57,756 nt of DNA from Burkholderiales bacterium (GCA_030603635.1 JAUVXK010000004.1:1-57756); one strand, 5' to 3'; counted from the stretch's first letter, positions 16,983 to 26,326 are shown. Program-made: numbers and translations. Notes: generated by a model from the letters alone, not told the origin.

Positions 16983-19961
16983 ATGACCCAAGACCTGCGC
17001 GCGCTGGCGCGACGTCATGGCTGGATAGCGCTGACCGTGTTCCTGGTCAGCAGCGTGGTGCTGGGCGGGCTCACCTGGCTACTGGAAGCCCGGCGTGTCG
17101 AAGCCCACCGGGCCACCGTGACGGTGCTGGCGGGTGACAACGCGCAGGCCCTGGAAAGCCGCATGGAACGGCTCATGTCGGCCACCTACCTGCTGTCGGC
17201 GTATGTGCGAGCCAACCAGGGCGAGGTGATCCAGTTCGAGCAGCTCGCCACCGAAATGCTGCCTTTTTACCCCGGCGTGGCCTCGCTGGGGCTGGCTCCC
17301 GACGGGATCATCCGCTACGCCGTTCCGCTGGAACCCAACCGCGCCTCCATCGGCTTCAATCAGCTGGCGGACCCCGTACAGAGCCCGGAGGCATTTCTGG
17401 CCCGGGACACCGGCCGGTTAACGCTGGCCGGCCCGCTGGAACTGGTTCAGGGCGGACTGGGCGCGGTGGGCCGCCTGCCCATCTTCCTGCCCCATCCGCA
17501 CCGGCGGGGCACCGAGTTCTGGGGTTTTGCCTTTGTGACCGTGCGCTTTCCGGAAGCGTTCCTGGGCACCGGACTCGACGGACTGACGGAACTCGGTTAC
17601 CGCTACGAACTCTGGCGCCGACACCCGGACACGAACGTCAGACAGGTGATCGCCGCTTCCTCAGACGTGCGCTCCGGCACCACCCTGCTCCAGCCGGTGG
17701 AACGGCCCGTCAGAGTGCCGAACGGGGAATGGACCCTCCAGGTGGAGCCACGCGACGGCTGGTTGCAACCCTCAACCCTGCTGATCCAGGGGCTGGCCAG
17801 CCTCGTGTTCAGCGCCATGCTCGCCCTGCTCGTTCGCCTGTTCCTGGCGCGTGGCATGCAGAAAATCGCTCTTGAACTCAAGGTCGAGCAACGCACCCGG
17901 GAAATCGAGGAGGCACGACACGAGCTTCAGGCCACCCTGAGCGCCGTCCCGGACATCCTGTTCGATCTCGACGCTGATGGCACGCTGCATGCCGTGCACT
18001 CGCACGAGCACACCCTGCGCATTTACGAATCACAAGCGATACTCGGCCGCAACATCGCCGACTTCCTGCCTCTGGAGGCGCTTCAGGCCATCCGCGACTC
18101 GATGGCGGAAGCGTCGCGCGAAGGGCGCTCCAGTGGCCGGCAGTACCCGATCGACGGACCCCATGGCCGCCAGTGGTTCGAACTGTCCATCGCCGCCAAG
18201 GCCGGCCCCGAACGGCACCCCGGTTCGCCACACTCCCGCTTCATTGCCCTGGCGCGCAACATCACCGCCCGCAAGGAGGCGGAGTTGAAGTACCGGCTGG
18301 CCGCGCAATTCTTCGCCGGCAGCAACGAAGGTTTTGTCATCACCGACGCCGAGCAGCGCATCATCCAGGTCAACCCTGCCTTCACGGCCATCACCGGCTA
18401 TTCGGAAGAAGCCGTGATCGGACAGACACCCCACATCCTGTCCTCGGGCCGGCACGATCAGGCGTTCTACGACGCGATGTGGCGCGAGATCGACCTCAAG
18501 GGTCACTGGGAGGGCGAGGTGCGCAATCGGCGCCGCAACGGGGAGGAATACCCGGAATGGCTGTCGATCAGCCGCCTCCAGGACACCGACGGCCGCATCA
18601 CGCATTACGTCGCGATCTTCAGCGACATCAGCCGGCGCCTCGAACAAGAGGCGCGCATCCGTGACCTCGCCTACTACGACGGGCTCACCGGCCTCGCCAA
18701 CCGGTCACTGCTGCGCGAGCGCGTCGAACACGACCTGAGCATGGCCCGCCGACATGACACCCCGCTGAGCCTGCTGTTCATCGATCTGGATCACTTCAAG
18801 CACGTCAACGACTCGCTTGGCCACCAAGTGGGAGACCAGCTGCTGGTTGAGGTGGCCCGCCGCATCCGTGGGCTGGTGCGCGAGCAGGACAGCGTGGCCC
18901 GCCTGGGTGGTGACGAATTCGTGGCGGTGCTGCCCGAGACGGGTGCCGATGGCGCGGCCCACGCCGCGATGGTCATACTCAAGGCCCTCTCCCAGCCTTA
19001 CGACATCGGGCCCCAGGAACTGACCGTCACGCCGTCTATCGGGATCGCCCTGTTTCCGGACGATGGTGCCGACTTCGAGACGCTCTACCGCTGCGCCGAT
19101 ACCGCCATGTACCGCGCCAAGCAGGAGGGCCGCAACCGCCATGCCTTTTTCACGCGGGAGATGCAGGCTCTGGCCATGCGGCGGCTGCAACTGGAAAACG
19201 CCCTTCGACGTGCCATCGACCGCCGGGAACTGAGCTTGCATTACCAGCCGCAGATCTCCCTGCAGGACGGCTCGCTCGTGGGCGTGGAGGCGCTGCTGCG
19301 GTGGACACATCCGGAACTCGGCAGCATCTCACCTGCAGAGTTCATTCCGGTCGCTGAACACACGGGACAGATCGTCGCCATCGGTGAATGGGTTCTGCGC
19401 GAGTCCTGCCACCAGATGCAGCAATGGCACCAGGCGGGCCTGCCTCCGCTGGTGGTGGCAGTGAACCTGTCGGCGGCCCAGTTCCGTCAGCCGGAGCTCG
19501 TGCACCACGTCGCGCAGGCGCTGACCATCTCCGGGCTGCCGGCCGGACTTCTCGAGCTGGAATTGACGGAAAGCACCGCCATGCACGACCCGGAAGCAGC
19601 GATCGCCACCGTGGACGCGCTGCGGGCCCTCGGGGTCCACCTGTCGCTCGACGACTTCGGCACCGGCTACTCTTCGCTCAACCATCTCAAGCGGTTCCGG
19701 ATCGGCAAGCTCAAGATCGACCAGTCCTTCGTGCGCGATCTGCCCGACGACGCGGAGGATGCCGGCATCGTCGAGACCATCATCCAGATGGCGCGCAGCC
19801 TCGGCCTGATGACCATCGCCGAAGGCGTGGAAACCGAGGCGCAGCGCGACTTTCTGCAGCGCCGCGGTTGCGACCAGATGCAGGGTTATCTGCTGGCGCG
19901 CCCCTTGCCCGCGAAGGACTTCGAGTCCTGGTGGCGAGCACGCTTGTCGCCAAAGGCCTGA
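16983..19961 (+). CDS. CHASE-PAS-PAS-GGDEF-EAL bifunctional c-di-GMP enzyme
   Basis: 992 residues from the ATG at 16983. A GTG at 16860 is also in frame but adds 41 residues without membrane or domain character. Order: TM1 (about 14-37); periplasmic CHASE domain (about 60-265, with TEMLPFYPGVASLGLAPDG); TM2 (about 268-290); PAS (about 310-420); PAS (about 430-550, GFVITDAEQRIIQVNPAF); GGDEF (LGGDEFVAVLP with I-site REQD five residues before); and EAL (GVEALLRW, VAVNLSAAQF, LELTES, LDDFGTGYSS, KIDQSFV, IAEGVET). Both active sites look intact. Its 3' end overlaps the convergent helicase gene by 76 bases. Confidence 0.92.
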   Translation: MTQDLRALARRHGWIALTVFLVSSVVLGGLTWLLEARRVEAHRATVTVLAGDNAQALESRMERLMSATYLLSAYVRANQGEVIQFEQLATEMLPFYPGVASLGLAPDGIIRYAVPLEPNRASIGFNQLADPVQSPEAFLARDTGRLTLAGPLELVQGGLGAVGRLPIFLPHPHRRGTEFWGFAFVTVRFPEAFLGTGLDGLTELGYRYELWRRHPDTNVRQVIAASSDVRSGTTLLQPVERPVRVPNGEWTLQVEPRDGWLQPSTLLIQGLASLVFSAMLALLVRLFLARGMQKIALELKVEQRTREIEEARHELQATLSAVPDILFDLDADGTLHAVHSHEHTLRIYESQAILGRNIADFLPLEALQAIRDSMAEASREGRSSGRQYPIDGPHGRQWFELSIAAKAGPERHPGSPHSRFIALARNITARKEAELKYRLAAQFFAGSNEGFVITDAEQRIIQVNPAFTAITGYSEEAVIGQTPHILSSGRHDQAFYDAMWREIDLKGHWEGEVRNRRRNGEEYPEWLSISRLQDTDGRITHYVAIFSDISRRLEQEARIRDLAYYDGLTGLANRSLLRERVEHDLSMARRHDTPLSLLFIDLDHFKHVNDSLGHQVGDQLLVEVARRIRGLVREQDSVARLGGDEFVAVLPETGADGAAHAAMVILKALSQPYDIGPQELTVTPSIGIALFPDDGADFETLYRCADTAMYRAKQEGRNRHAFFTREMQALAMRRLQLENALRRAIDRRELSLHYQPQISLQDGSLVGVEALLRWTHPELGSISPAEFIPVAEHTGQIVAIGEWVLRESCHQMQQWHQAGLPPLVVAVNLSAAQFRQPELVHHVAQALTISGLPAGLLELELTESTAMHDPEAAIATVDALRALGVHLSLDDFGTGYSSLNHLKRFRIGKLKIDQSFVRDLPDDAEDAGIVETIIQMARSLGLMTIAEGVETEAQRDFLQRRGCDQMQGYLLARPLPAKDFESWWRARLSPKA

Positions 19962-21457
19962 CGGCCCGGGCCGCCACTGCCCGCCGGCTTGGAGAACCCG
20001 ACACGGGCTCCCTCTCCGGTCCCACGGGCGTGATGAGGCGCACCACGGAACCCGCCTTCATTGCGACCAGTGCCATGACGGCCTTGGCGTCCACCGCGAC
20101 CACCACGGCGATCGTCGTTGAACTCATAGACCGGCTTGCGTGGCTCCAGGCCGGGAATGGTCTGGGTTTCGATGCGCTGCTGGCTGTAGGCTTCGATCTC
20201 ACCGATCTTGCGGCGGTCGCGGAACTCGGCCATGGTCACGGCCAGCCCCTGACGACCCGCACGACCGGTGCGGCCGATACGGTGGGTGTAGTCCTCGGCC
20301 TTCATCGGCAGACCGTAATTGAACACGTGGGTGATGGTGGGCACGTCGATGCCGCGGGCCGCCACGTCGGTGGCCACCAGAATCTGGACCTGGCCATTGC
20401 GCAGCGCCATCAGGCGGCGGTTGCGCAGACCCTGGCTGAGCGCGCCATGCAGGGCCACGGCGGCAAAACCGGCCTGCTGCAGGTCGGCCGCGAGGGCGTC
20501 GCACTCGATCTGGGTGCTGGCGAACACAATGGCCTGGTCAATGGCGGCATCGCGCAGCCAGTGGTCGAGCAGCTTGCGCTTGTGCTCGGGACTGTCGCAC
20601 CAGTACAGGCGCTGCTCGATGTTGACGTGACGGTCCTGGGGGGTGTCAATCTGCACCTTTTGCGGATCGCGCATCACGCGGGTCGCCAGCGTCTGGATGC
20701 GGGGCGCGAAGGTGGCACTGAACATCATGGTCTGACGGCGGCGGGCCGTCAGACGGTTGATTTCGGCCAAGTCGTCGGCAAAGCCCAAGTCCAGCATGCG
20801 GTCGGCTTCGTCCACCACCAGGAACTGGACCTGATCGAGCTGGATCTGACCGCTGCGCTGCAGGTCCAGCAGGCGGCCCGGCGTGGCCACCACGAGGTCG
20901 GCATTCTGCAACTTGGCAATCTGCATCTGGTAAGGCATGCCACCGACCACGTTGGCAATGCGCAATCCACGGCAGTGCTTGACCAGATCGATGCCGTCAT
21001 GGGCCACCTGCTGGGCAAGTTCACGCGTGGGACAGAGCACCAGCGCGCCTGGGGTGGCGGGCTTGAAATGGCGCGCCAGCAACGGGTTCTTGCGCTTCGG
21101 GCGCTTCGGTGCCGGCTTGCCTGCGGCCTCGGCTTCGGCCACCTGGCGGTCCCAGTCGGCGCGTTCCTGCGCATCGCGGGCCTCTTGTTGCTCGATCAAG
21201 GTGTGCAGCACGGGCAGCAGAAAAGCCGCCGTCTTGCCGCTACCTGTCTGGCTCGACACCATCAGGTCGGTGTATTCGTGGCCTTCAGTGCCGACCTGCA
21301 TGGCCTTCGGGATCGCGGCCTGCTGGACGAGGGTGGGCTGGGTGAAGCCGAGATCGGCCACCGCCTGCAACAGGGGTTGAGCCAGGCCAAGGGCGGCAAA
21401 CGCCTCGGAAATGGCCGGCTTGGCGGCGGGGGCAGGGATATTGAGATTTTCTGTCAT
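19886..21457 (-). CDS. DEAD-box ATP-dependent RNA helicase (RhlE-like)
   Basis: 523 residues. All core motifs are present: AIPKAMQVG region (Q-motif), Walker A SSQTGSGKT, PTRELAQQ, ATPGRLLDL, VDEADRMLDLGF, SATFAP, ATDVAARGID and HRIGRTGRAG. A charged insertion of about 45 residues (EARDAQERADWDRQVAEAEA onward) lies between motifs I and Ia. The C-terminal tail from about 440 is rich in Gly, Arg and Lys (RRGGRGGRQGRHG), typical of RNA-binding tails. The tail is encoded over the 3' end of the opposing EAL gene. Likely role: RNA structure remodelling in ribosome assembly or decay. Confidence 0.93.
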   Translation of the reverse strand: MTENLNIPAPAAKPAISEAFAALGLAQPLLQAVADLGFTQPTLVQQAAIPKAMQVGTEGHEYTDLMVSSQTGSGKTAAFLLPVLHTLIEQQEARDAQERADWDRQVAEAEAAGKPAPKRPKRKNPLLARHFKPATPGALVLCPTRELAQQVAHDGIDLVKHCRGLRIANVVGGMPYQMQIAKLQNADLVVATPGRLLDLQRSGQIQLDQVQFLVVDEADRMLDLGFADDLAEINRLTARRRQTMMFSATFAPRIQTLATRVMRDPQKVQIDTPQDRHVNIEQRLYWCDSPEHKRKLLDHWLRDAAIDQAIVFASTQIECDALAADLQQAGFAAVALHGALSQGLRNRRLMALRNGQVQILVATDVAARGIDVPTITHVFNYGLPMKAEDYTHRIGRTGRAGRQGLAVTMAEFRDRRKIGEIEAYSQQRIETQTIPGLEPRKPVYEFNDDRRGGRGGRQGRHGTGRNEGGFRGAPHHARGTGEGARVGFSKPAGSGGPGRQAFGDKRARHQDSKSFAGKGRASR

Positions 21458-21469
21458 GTCGTCGGTCCA

Positions 21470-21485
21470 TGCGCCACAGGGCGCA
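21470..21485 (-). other. Hairpin just upstream of the helicase start
   Basis: On the minus strand TGCGCC-CTGT-GGCGCA forms a 6-base-pair stem ending 12 bases before the ATG at 21457. There is no clear Shine-Dalgarno in the remaining bases, so the hairpin could influence ribosome access. Confidence 0.35.
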
Positions 21486-21698
21486 ACAGAACTCCACGAG
21501 CACAGGCAGATATAAGCGCCTCGGTGTGCCCGATCGGTTCGTGGTGGAAAGAAACATCAACCACAAACAAATCGGCGGCACGGTGTTGCCCAAGGCAAGA
21601 CCAGAGACGCGTGGGATCGTGGACGCAGGCCCGGAACAGGCCCATGATGCGGCTTTTGCCGCGCGTCCACCCCGCAGAGCGTGAGGCAGATGCAAGAA

Positions 21699-21720
21699 CT
21701 TACCCCCAGGTGGGGGCAAG
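21699..21720 (-). other. Leader hairpin at the predicted 5' end of the helicase mRNA
   Basis: On the minus strand CTTGCCCCC-ACCT-GGGGGTAAG forms a 9-pair stem (one G-U) with a 4-base loop. It begins about 7 bases after the predicted -10, so it would cap the 5' end of the transcript. It pairs slightly better as minus-strand RNA than as plus-strand RNA. Confidence 0.45.
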
Positions 21721-21726
21721 CCTTGA

Positions 21727-21735
21727 ATTATCGCA
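21727..21735 (-). promoter_or_regulatory. Extended -10 promoter for the helicase gene
   Basis: Minus-strand TGCGATAAT has the TG-N spacing of an extended -10 with GATAAT (5 of 6 to TATAAT). No good -35 is seen, which is usual for extended -10 promoters. The predicted start is near 21720. Confidence 0.4.
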
Positions 21736-21736
21736 C

Positions 21737-21760
21737 AAATTCAGGGTTTCCCCTAAATTT
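21737..21760 (-). terminator. Terminator-like hairpin after the phosphate transporter gene
   Basis: On the minus strand AAATTTAGGG-GAAA-CCCTGAATTT forms ten pairs (one G-U) with a GAAA tetraloop, beginning 7 bases after the stop codon at 21768. The U-rich 3' arm (AATTT) is short for an intrinsic terminator, so it may act as a terminator or as a 3'-end stabilising structure. Confidence 0.5.
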
Positions 21761-21767
21761 CGATGTC

Positions 21768-23396
21768 TCACTGGGACAACATGCCGACCAACACATGGTA
21801 CAGAAGCGCGGCCAGCACCGCCGTGGCCGGCACGGTCACGATCCAGGCAGCCACAATCCGCATCACCACCGAGCGCTTGACCAGCTCCTTCTTGTAGGCC
21901 TTCTTGAAGGCCTTGCGCTCCTTCTTGTCGAACGGCGCCAGCACGTCCTCCTGCTCAGGCTCCGGGACCGCTTTCTTGTACTTGAGAGCGGCTGCGCGCT
22001 GTTTCATTTCGGCCAGCATGCGCTTTTTCTCGTCCACGGGTGCGGCCTCGAATCGGACCAGATAGGCCTCCACGGCCTCCCGATCCTCGCCCTGGTGTCC
22101 GGCACGCACCACCGCCTCCATCTTGGCGTAATTGACCTTGAGCAACTCCCGCAGGAACCCCACACCGAACACCGCACCAATCGTCACGTGGGTGGTGGAC
22201 ACCGGCATGCCCAGCTGCGCCGCCACGATCACCGTGATGGTGGCCGCCATGGCAATCGAGTAGGCCCGCATGCGGTCCAGCTCGGTGATCTCCTTGCCCA
22301 CCGTGAGGATGAGACGTCGGCCATAGAGTGCCAACCCCACCGACAGGCCGATGGCCCCCAGGATCATGATCCACATCGGCGTCACCGCACGGGCGGCCAC
22401 CGCGCCACTGGCCACAGCCTCGTAGATCGCAGCGAGCGGGCCGATCGCGTTGGCGACATCGTTGGCTCCGTGGGCGAAGCTCAGCAGAGCCGCCGCGAAC
22501 ACCAGTGGCCAGGTGAACAGGGCATTGACGCTGTCCTTGTTGCTCGGCAGACGGCGCGCCACCCGGCCGATCGGCTGGCGCAACAGCAGGTAAGCCGCCA
22601 CCGCCATGGCCAGCCCCCCGATCACGGCGACGGGGAAGCCGACCTTGACGATCTGGGATACGCCCTTGAGCAGCATGAACGTGCCAAAGGCCCAGGCCAT
22701 GAGCCCGACCAGCATTGGCACCATCCGGGCCGCCGCCTGCGACATGTCGCCCTGGTAAGTGATGGTGCGCTTGATCACGTACAGGAATCCGGCCGCGATC
22801 ACCCCGCCCATGAGCGGCGAGATCACCCAGCTGGCCACGATGGAGCCGATGGTGCCCCAGTTGACCAGGCCCCAACCGCCTGCGGCAATACCCGCCCCCA
22901 TCACCGCACCGATGATGGAGTGGGTGGTGGACACCGGCGCCCCCAGCATGGTGGCCAGGTTCAACCAGAGCGCGCCCGCCAGCAGGGCCGCCAGCATCAG
23001 CCAGGTGAACCGTTCGGGGTCGTCAAAGGCCCGGGTGTCGATGATCCCCCCCTTGATGGTGCCGACGACCTCCCCGCCCGCGACGATCGCCCCCAGGGCC
23101 TCGAACACGGCCGCGATCAATATCGCCCAACCGAGGGTAATGGCGCCGGAACCGACCGCGGGCCCCATGTTGTTGGCCACATCGTTGGCACCGATGTTCA
23201 TGGCCATGTAGCCACCCACGGCTGCGGCCACGACCAGGAACCACAGTGCCTGCGTGCTCAGGCCGGGCAGGTGGTCGACATTGAAAGCTGCATAGAGCCC
23301 AACGGCGACCAGAAACGCCACCGCAGCCGCAAGCCGCAGCATCTGGCGCAGGTGTTCTTCGCCCGCACGCGTGGCAGGCTTGAGGGGAATGTTCAT
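21768..23396 (-). CDS. PiT-family inorganic phosphate transporter
   Basis: 542 residues with about ten membrane segments. Both PiT signatures are present: GANDVANNMGPAVGSGAIT in the N-terminal half and SFAHGANDVANAIGPLAAIYE in the C-terminal half, the inverted-repeat pair of this family. A charged cytoplasmic loop of about 120 residues (MEAVVRAGHQGEDREAVEAY through KKERKAFKKAYKKE) lies before the final membrane segment. It would be low-affinity, metal-phosphate/H+ or Na+ coupled uptake. It sits between orn and the helicase gene on the same strand. No pho-box-like repeat is evident upstream. Confidence 0.93.
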   Translation of the reverse strand: MNIPLKPATRAGEEHLRQMLRLAAAVAFLVAVGLYAAFNVDHLPGLSTQALWFLVVAAAVGGYMAMNIGANDVANNMGPAVGSGAITLGWAILIAAVFEALGAIVAGGEVVGTIKGGIIDTRAFDDPERFTWLMLAALLAGALWLNLATMLGAPVSTTHSIIGAVMGAGIAAGGWGLVNWGTIGSIVASWVISPLMGGVIAAGFLYVIKRTITYQGDMSQAAARMVPMLVGLMAWAFGTFMLLKGVSQIVKVGFPVAVIGGLAMAVAAYLLLRQPIGRVARRLPSNKDSVNALFTWPLVFAAALLSFAHGANDVANAIGPLAAIYEAVASGAVAARAVTPMWIMILGAIGLSVGLALYGRRLILTVGKEITELDRMRAYSIAMAATITVIVAAQLGMPVSTTHVTIGAVFGVGFLRELLKVNYAKMEAVVRAGHQGEDREAVEAYLVRFEAAPVDEKKRMLAEMKQRAAALKYKKAVPEPEQEDVLAPFDKKERKAFKKAYKKELVKRSVVMRIVAAWIVTVPATAVLAALLYHVLVGMLSQ

Positions 23397-23473
23397 GTTG
23401 CTTCTGGGTATGGGCGGCTGCCGGGGCTCTGATGGCGTGCGGTCAACCGGTTCGGGAAAGAATGAAGGCCGCT

Positions 23474-24064
23474 TCAGCGCAGGAAATGGTGCCGGTAGTG
23501 CTCCAGTTCGTCAATCGACTCGTGCACATCGGCCAGCGCCGTGTGCCGCTGCTGCTTCTTGAAAGCCGCATACACCTCGGGGCGCCAGCGCTTGGCCAGC
23601 TCCTTGAGTGTGCTCACGTCCAGGTTGCGGTAATGGAAGTAACCCTCCAGCTTGGGCATGTACTTGACGAGAAAACGCCGGTCCTGCCCGATGGTGTTGC
23701 CGCACATGGGAGAGCCACTTTTGGGAACATAACGCTTGATGAAGTCCAGCAGCTGCTGCTCGGCATCGGCTTCCGACAGGGTGCTGGCACGCACCTTGTC
23801 GATCAGGCCGCTTTTGCCGTGAGTACCCTTGTTCCAGTTGTCCATGGCGTCGAGGACGGCGTCGGTCTGGTGGATCACCAGCACCGGACCCTCGACACGG
23901 GGTGTCAATTGCGGGCCGGTGATCACCACCGCCACCTCGAGCAGCCGCTCCTTGTCCGGGTCCAGCCCGCTCATCTCGCAATCGATCCAGACCAGATTCT
24001 GGTCGCTCTTGGCGAGTTCAGGCGGGTGCCCCGGCGCATCGGGGGCATTGATGTGTGCATCCAT
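23474..24064 (-). CDS. orn: Oligoribonuclease
   Basis: 196 residues, DEDDh 3'-5' exonuclease. ExoI is [12 protein letters not shown], ExoII is [12 protein letters not shown], and ExoIII is [17 protein letters not shown] with the conserved His and Asp. It degrades 2-5 nucleotide RNAs, notably pGpG, the product of EAL-type c-di-GMP hydrolysis. The first ~18 residues are Pro/Ala-rich and longer than in E. coli Orn. It is divergent from the Ste24-like protease gene and lies 77 bases upstream of the PiT gene. Confidence 0.97.
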   Translation of the reverse strand: MDAHINAPDAPGHPPELAKSDQNLVWIDCEMSGLDPDKERLLEVAVVITGPQLTPRVEGPVLVIHQTDAVLDAMDNWNKGTHGKSGLIDKVRASTLSEADAEQQLLDFIKRYVPKSGSPMCGNTIGQDRRFLVKYMPKLEGYFHYRNLDVSTLKELAKRWRPEVYAAFKKQQRHTALADVHESIDELEHYRHHFLR

Positions 24065-24123
24065 GGGGCGAGATTTTCGCCGATCCCGAACACACGCCCT
24101 CCAACTTGGCTAGACTTCCGGCC

Positions 24124-25395
24124 ATGAATGTTGTTTCCGCCTCAGCAGAGCTGCTCTGGACAGTCACTTTTTGCGTGCTGTTGCTTGCCGGCCTGCTCAC
24201 CCGAATGTGGCTGGCCGGCCGTCAGATGCGCCACGTCGCCGCCCATCACCATGAGGTGCCTGCGGCCTTTGCCCAGACCGTGGATCTGGCCGCCCACCAG
24301 AAGGCGGCCCGCTACACCCTGGCCAAGACTCGGCTGGGCATGCTGGAAATGGCCCTGGGGGCCGCCATCCTGGTCGGCTGGACGTTGCTGGGCGGACTTC
24401 AGGCCCTACAGCAGGCGTTGCTCGTCTGGATGGGTGCTGGCCTGCACCAGCAAGTGGCGCTGATCGCGGCGTTCATGCTCATCGGTGGCCTGATCGACCT
24501 GCCGATGGCGTGGTACCGCACCTTCCGACTGGAAGAGCGGTTCGGCTTCAACCGCATGACCTGGCGCCTGTGGCTGGCCGACGGCGTCAAGGGTCTGCTG
24601 CTTGGTGCCACCATCGGCCTGCCCATCGTGGCGCTGGTGCTGTGGCTGATGGGCACCGCCGGCCCGCTCTGGTGGCTCTGGGCCTGGGCGGTGTGGATGG
24701 GTTTCAACCTGCTTCTTCTGGTGCTGTACCCCACCGTGATTGCCCCGCTGTTCAACCGCTTCCAGCCGCTGGAAGACGCCACGCTGCGTCAGCGCGTCGA
24801 GACCCTGATGGCGCGCTGCGGCTTCAGCGCCAAGGGCCTCTACGTCATGGACGGCAGCAAGCGCAGCGCCCACGCGAACGCCTATTTCACGGGCTTCGGG
24901 CCGGCCAAACGCGTGGTGTTCTTCGATACCCTGCTGCAACAGCTCACCCCCCAGGAGATCGACGCCGTGCTGGCCCACGAACTCGGACATTTCAAGCACC
25001 GCCACATCGTCCAGCGCCTCGTGCTGCTGTTCGCCCTCAGCCTGGCAGGCTTCGCCCTCCTCGGCTGGGCGGCGCAGCAACCCTGGTTTTACACGGGCCT
25101 GGGGGTCACGCCCAGCCTCACCCACGCCAACAGTGCCCTGGCCCTGATCCTGTTCATGAGCGTGGTGCCTCTGTTCACCTTCTTCATCACCCCCCTGACC
25201 AGCGCCCTGTCGCGGCGGCACGAATTCGAGGCCGACGCCTTCGCCGCCCAGCACGCAGACGGCCGCGATCTGTCCAGCGCGCTGCTGAAACTGCACAAGG
25301 ACAATGCGAGCACCCTCACCCCCGACCCGGTGTTCGTGCGCTTCTACTATTCGCATCCCCCAGCCAGTGAACGGCTGGCACGACTGCCCACATGA
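24124..25395 (+). CDS. M48 family membrane metallopeptidase (Ste24-like)
   Basis: 423 residues from the ATG at 24124. It has several N-terminal membrane segments, then FNLLLLVLYPTVIAPLFNRFQPL, the zinc site HELGHFKHRH near residue 286, and the downstream third ligand in SRRHEFEADAFAAQ. The layout is that of the CAAX-protease 1 (Ste24) branch rather than the shorter HtpX. In bacteria these act in membrane protein quality control. The gene is followed 10 bases later by rsgA, a pairing that suggests an operon. Confidence 0.93.
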   Translation: MNVVSASAELLWTVTFCVLLLAGLLTRMWLAGRQMRHVAAHHHEVPAAFAQTVDLAAHQKAARYTLAKTRLGMLEMALGAAILVGWTLLGGLQALQQALLVWMGAGLHQQVALIAAFMLIGGLIDLPMAWYRTFRLEERFGFNRMTWRLWLADGVKGLLLGATIGLPIVALVLWLMGTAGPLWWLWAWAVWMGFNLLLLVLYPTVIAPLFNRFQPLEDATLRQRVETLMARCGFSAKGLYVMDGSKRSAHANAYFTGFGPAKRVVFFDTLLQQLTPQEIDAVLAHELGHFKHRHIVQRLVLLFALSLAGFALLGWAAQQPWFYTGLGVTPSLTHANSALALILFMSVVPLFTFFITPLTSALSRRHEFEADAFAAQHADGRDLSSALLKLHKDNASTLTPDPVFVRFYYSHPPASERLARLPT

Positions 25396-25405
25396 GTGCC
25401 CACGC

Positions 25406-26302
25406 ATGAAGCCCGGCTGGATGCGGGGAACCGTGATCGCCACCCACGGTCGCCACTGCTGGGTCGAGACCGATGCGGGCGAGCGGCGCCTGTGTCACCC
25501 GCGTGGCAAGCGCCAGAGCGCCGTCGTGGGGGATCGGGTGTGGTGGCAGGCCAGTCAGGACGAAGGCACCATCGAGCAGATCGAGGAGCGGCGCAACCTC
25601 CTCTACCGGCAGGACGCCCTGCGCACCAAATCCTTCGCGGCCAACCTCGACCAGGTGCTCATGCTGCTGGCGGCGGAACCGGTGTTTTCCGAAAGCCAGT
25701 TGAACCGGGCACTGATCGCCGCCCGAGCCGAACGTCTGCCCGTGCTGATCGCGCTGAACAAGCGCGACCTGACCGAACCCTTCGATCGCGCCTGGGCCCG
25801 GCTGCAACCCTACCGCGACCTGGGCCAGACCGTGCTGCCTCTCTGTCTGGTCAGCGGCGACGGCCTGGACGACTTGCAGGCCCGGCTGCAGGGGAAGACC
25901 ACCCTCGTGCTCGGTCCCTCAGGCGCGGGCAAGAGCACCCTGGTCAACCGCTTGGTGCCGCATGCCGAGGCGGCCACCGGCGAAATCTCAAAGGCGCTCA
26001 ACTCAGGTCGGCACACCACCACCAGCACAACCTGGTACTGGCTGGACCCGGATCGCCGCTCCGCGCTGATCGACTCCCCGGGTTTTCAGGAATTCGGCCT
26101 TCACCACATACCCGTGGAGCGGCTGGCGCAGCTCATGCCAGACTTCGAGCCCTATCTGGGGCAGTGCCGCTTCTACAACTGCAGCCACCGGCACGAACCG
26201 GGATGCGCGGTGCGGGCTGCGCTCGGCCACGGCATCCATGAACAACGCCATCGGCTCTACACCGACCTGTACGAGGAACTGGCGGCCGCCCCACGATACT
26301 GA
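25406..26302 (+). CDS. rsgA: Ribosome small subunit-dependent GTPase A
   Basis: 298 residues from the ATG at 25406 (MKPGWMRGTVIATHG). An N-terminal OB fold leads into a circularly permuted GTPase: G4 NKRD near 112, then G1 GPSGAGKSTLVNRL near 171, G2 (GRHTTTSTTWY) and G3 DSPGFQEFGL. The C-terminal zinc finger CRFYNCSHRHEPGCAV has the C-x4-C-x-H-x5-C-type ligands. It checks 30S subunit maturation. It is shorter at the N-terminus than E. coli RsgA. There is no strong ribosome binding site, so coupling to the upstream protease gene is likely. Confidence 0.95.
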   Translation: MKPGWMRGTVIATHGRHCWVETDAGERRLCHPRGKRQSAVVGDRVWWQASQDEGTIEQIEERRNLLYRQDALRTKSFAANLDQVLMLLAAEPVFSESQLNRALIAARAERLPVLIALNKRDLTEPFDRAWARLQPYRDLGQTVLPLCLVSGDGLDDLQARLQGKTTLVLGPSGAGKSTLVNRLVPHAEAATGEISKALNSGRHTTTSTTWYWLDPDRRSALIDSPGFQEFGLHHIPVERLAQLMPDFEPYLGQCRFYNCSHRHEPGCAVRAALGHGIHEQRHRLYTDLYEELAAAPRY

Positions 26303-26326
26303 GCGGCCACAGAGCTGCCGACAGCC

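Larger units (their letters stand above)
21458..21767 (-). other. 310-base gene-free region: PiT 3' end and helicase 5' leader
   Basis: No credible gene is seen on either strand. Read on the minus strand it holds, in order: a terminator-like hairpin right after the PiT stop, an extended -10 (TGCGATAAT), a 22-base hairpin at the predicted transcript start, about 200 bases without obvious structure, and a small hairpin just before the helicase ATG. The helicase message would therefore have a leader of about 260 bases. Confidence 0.55.
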
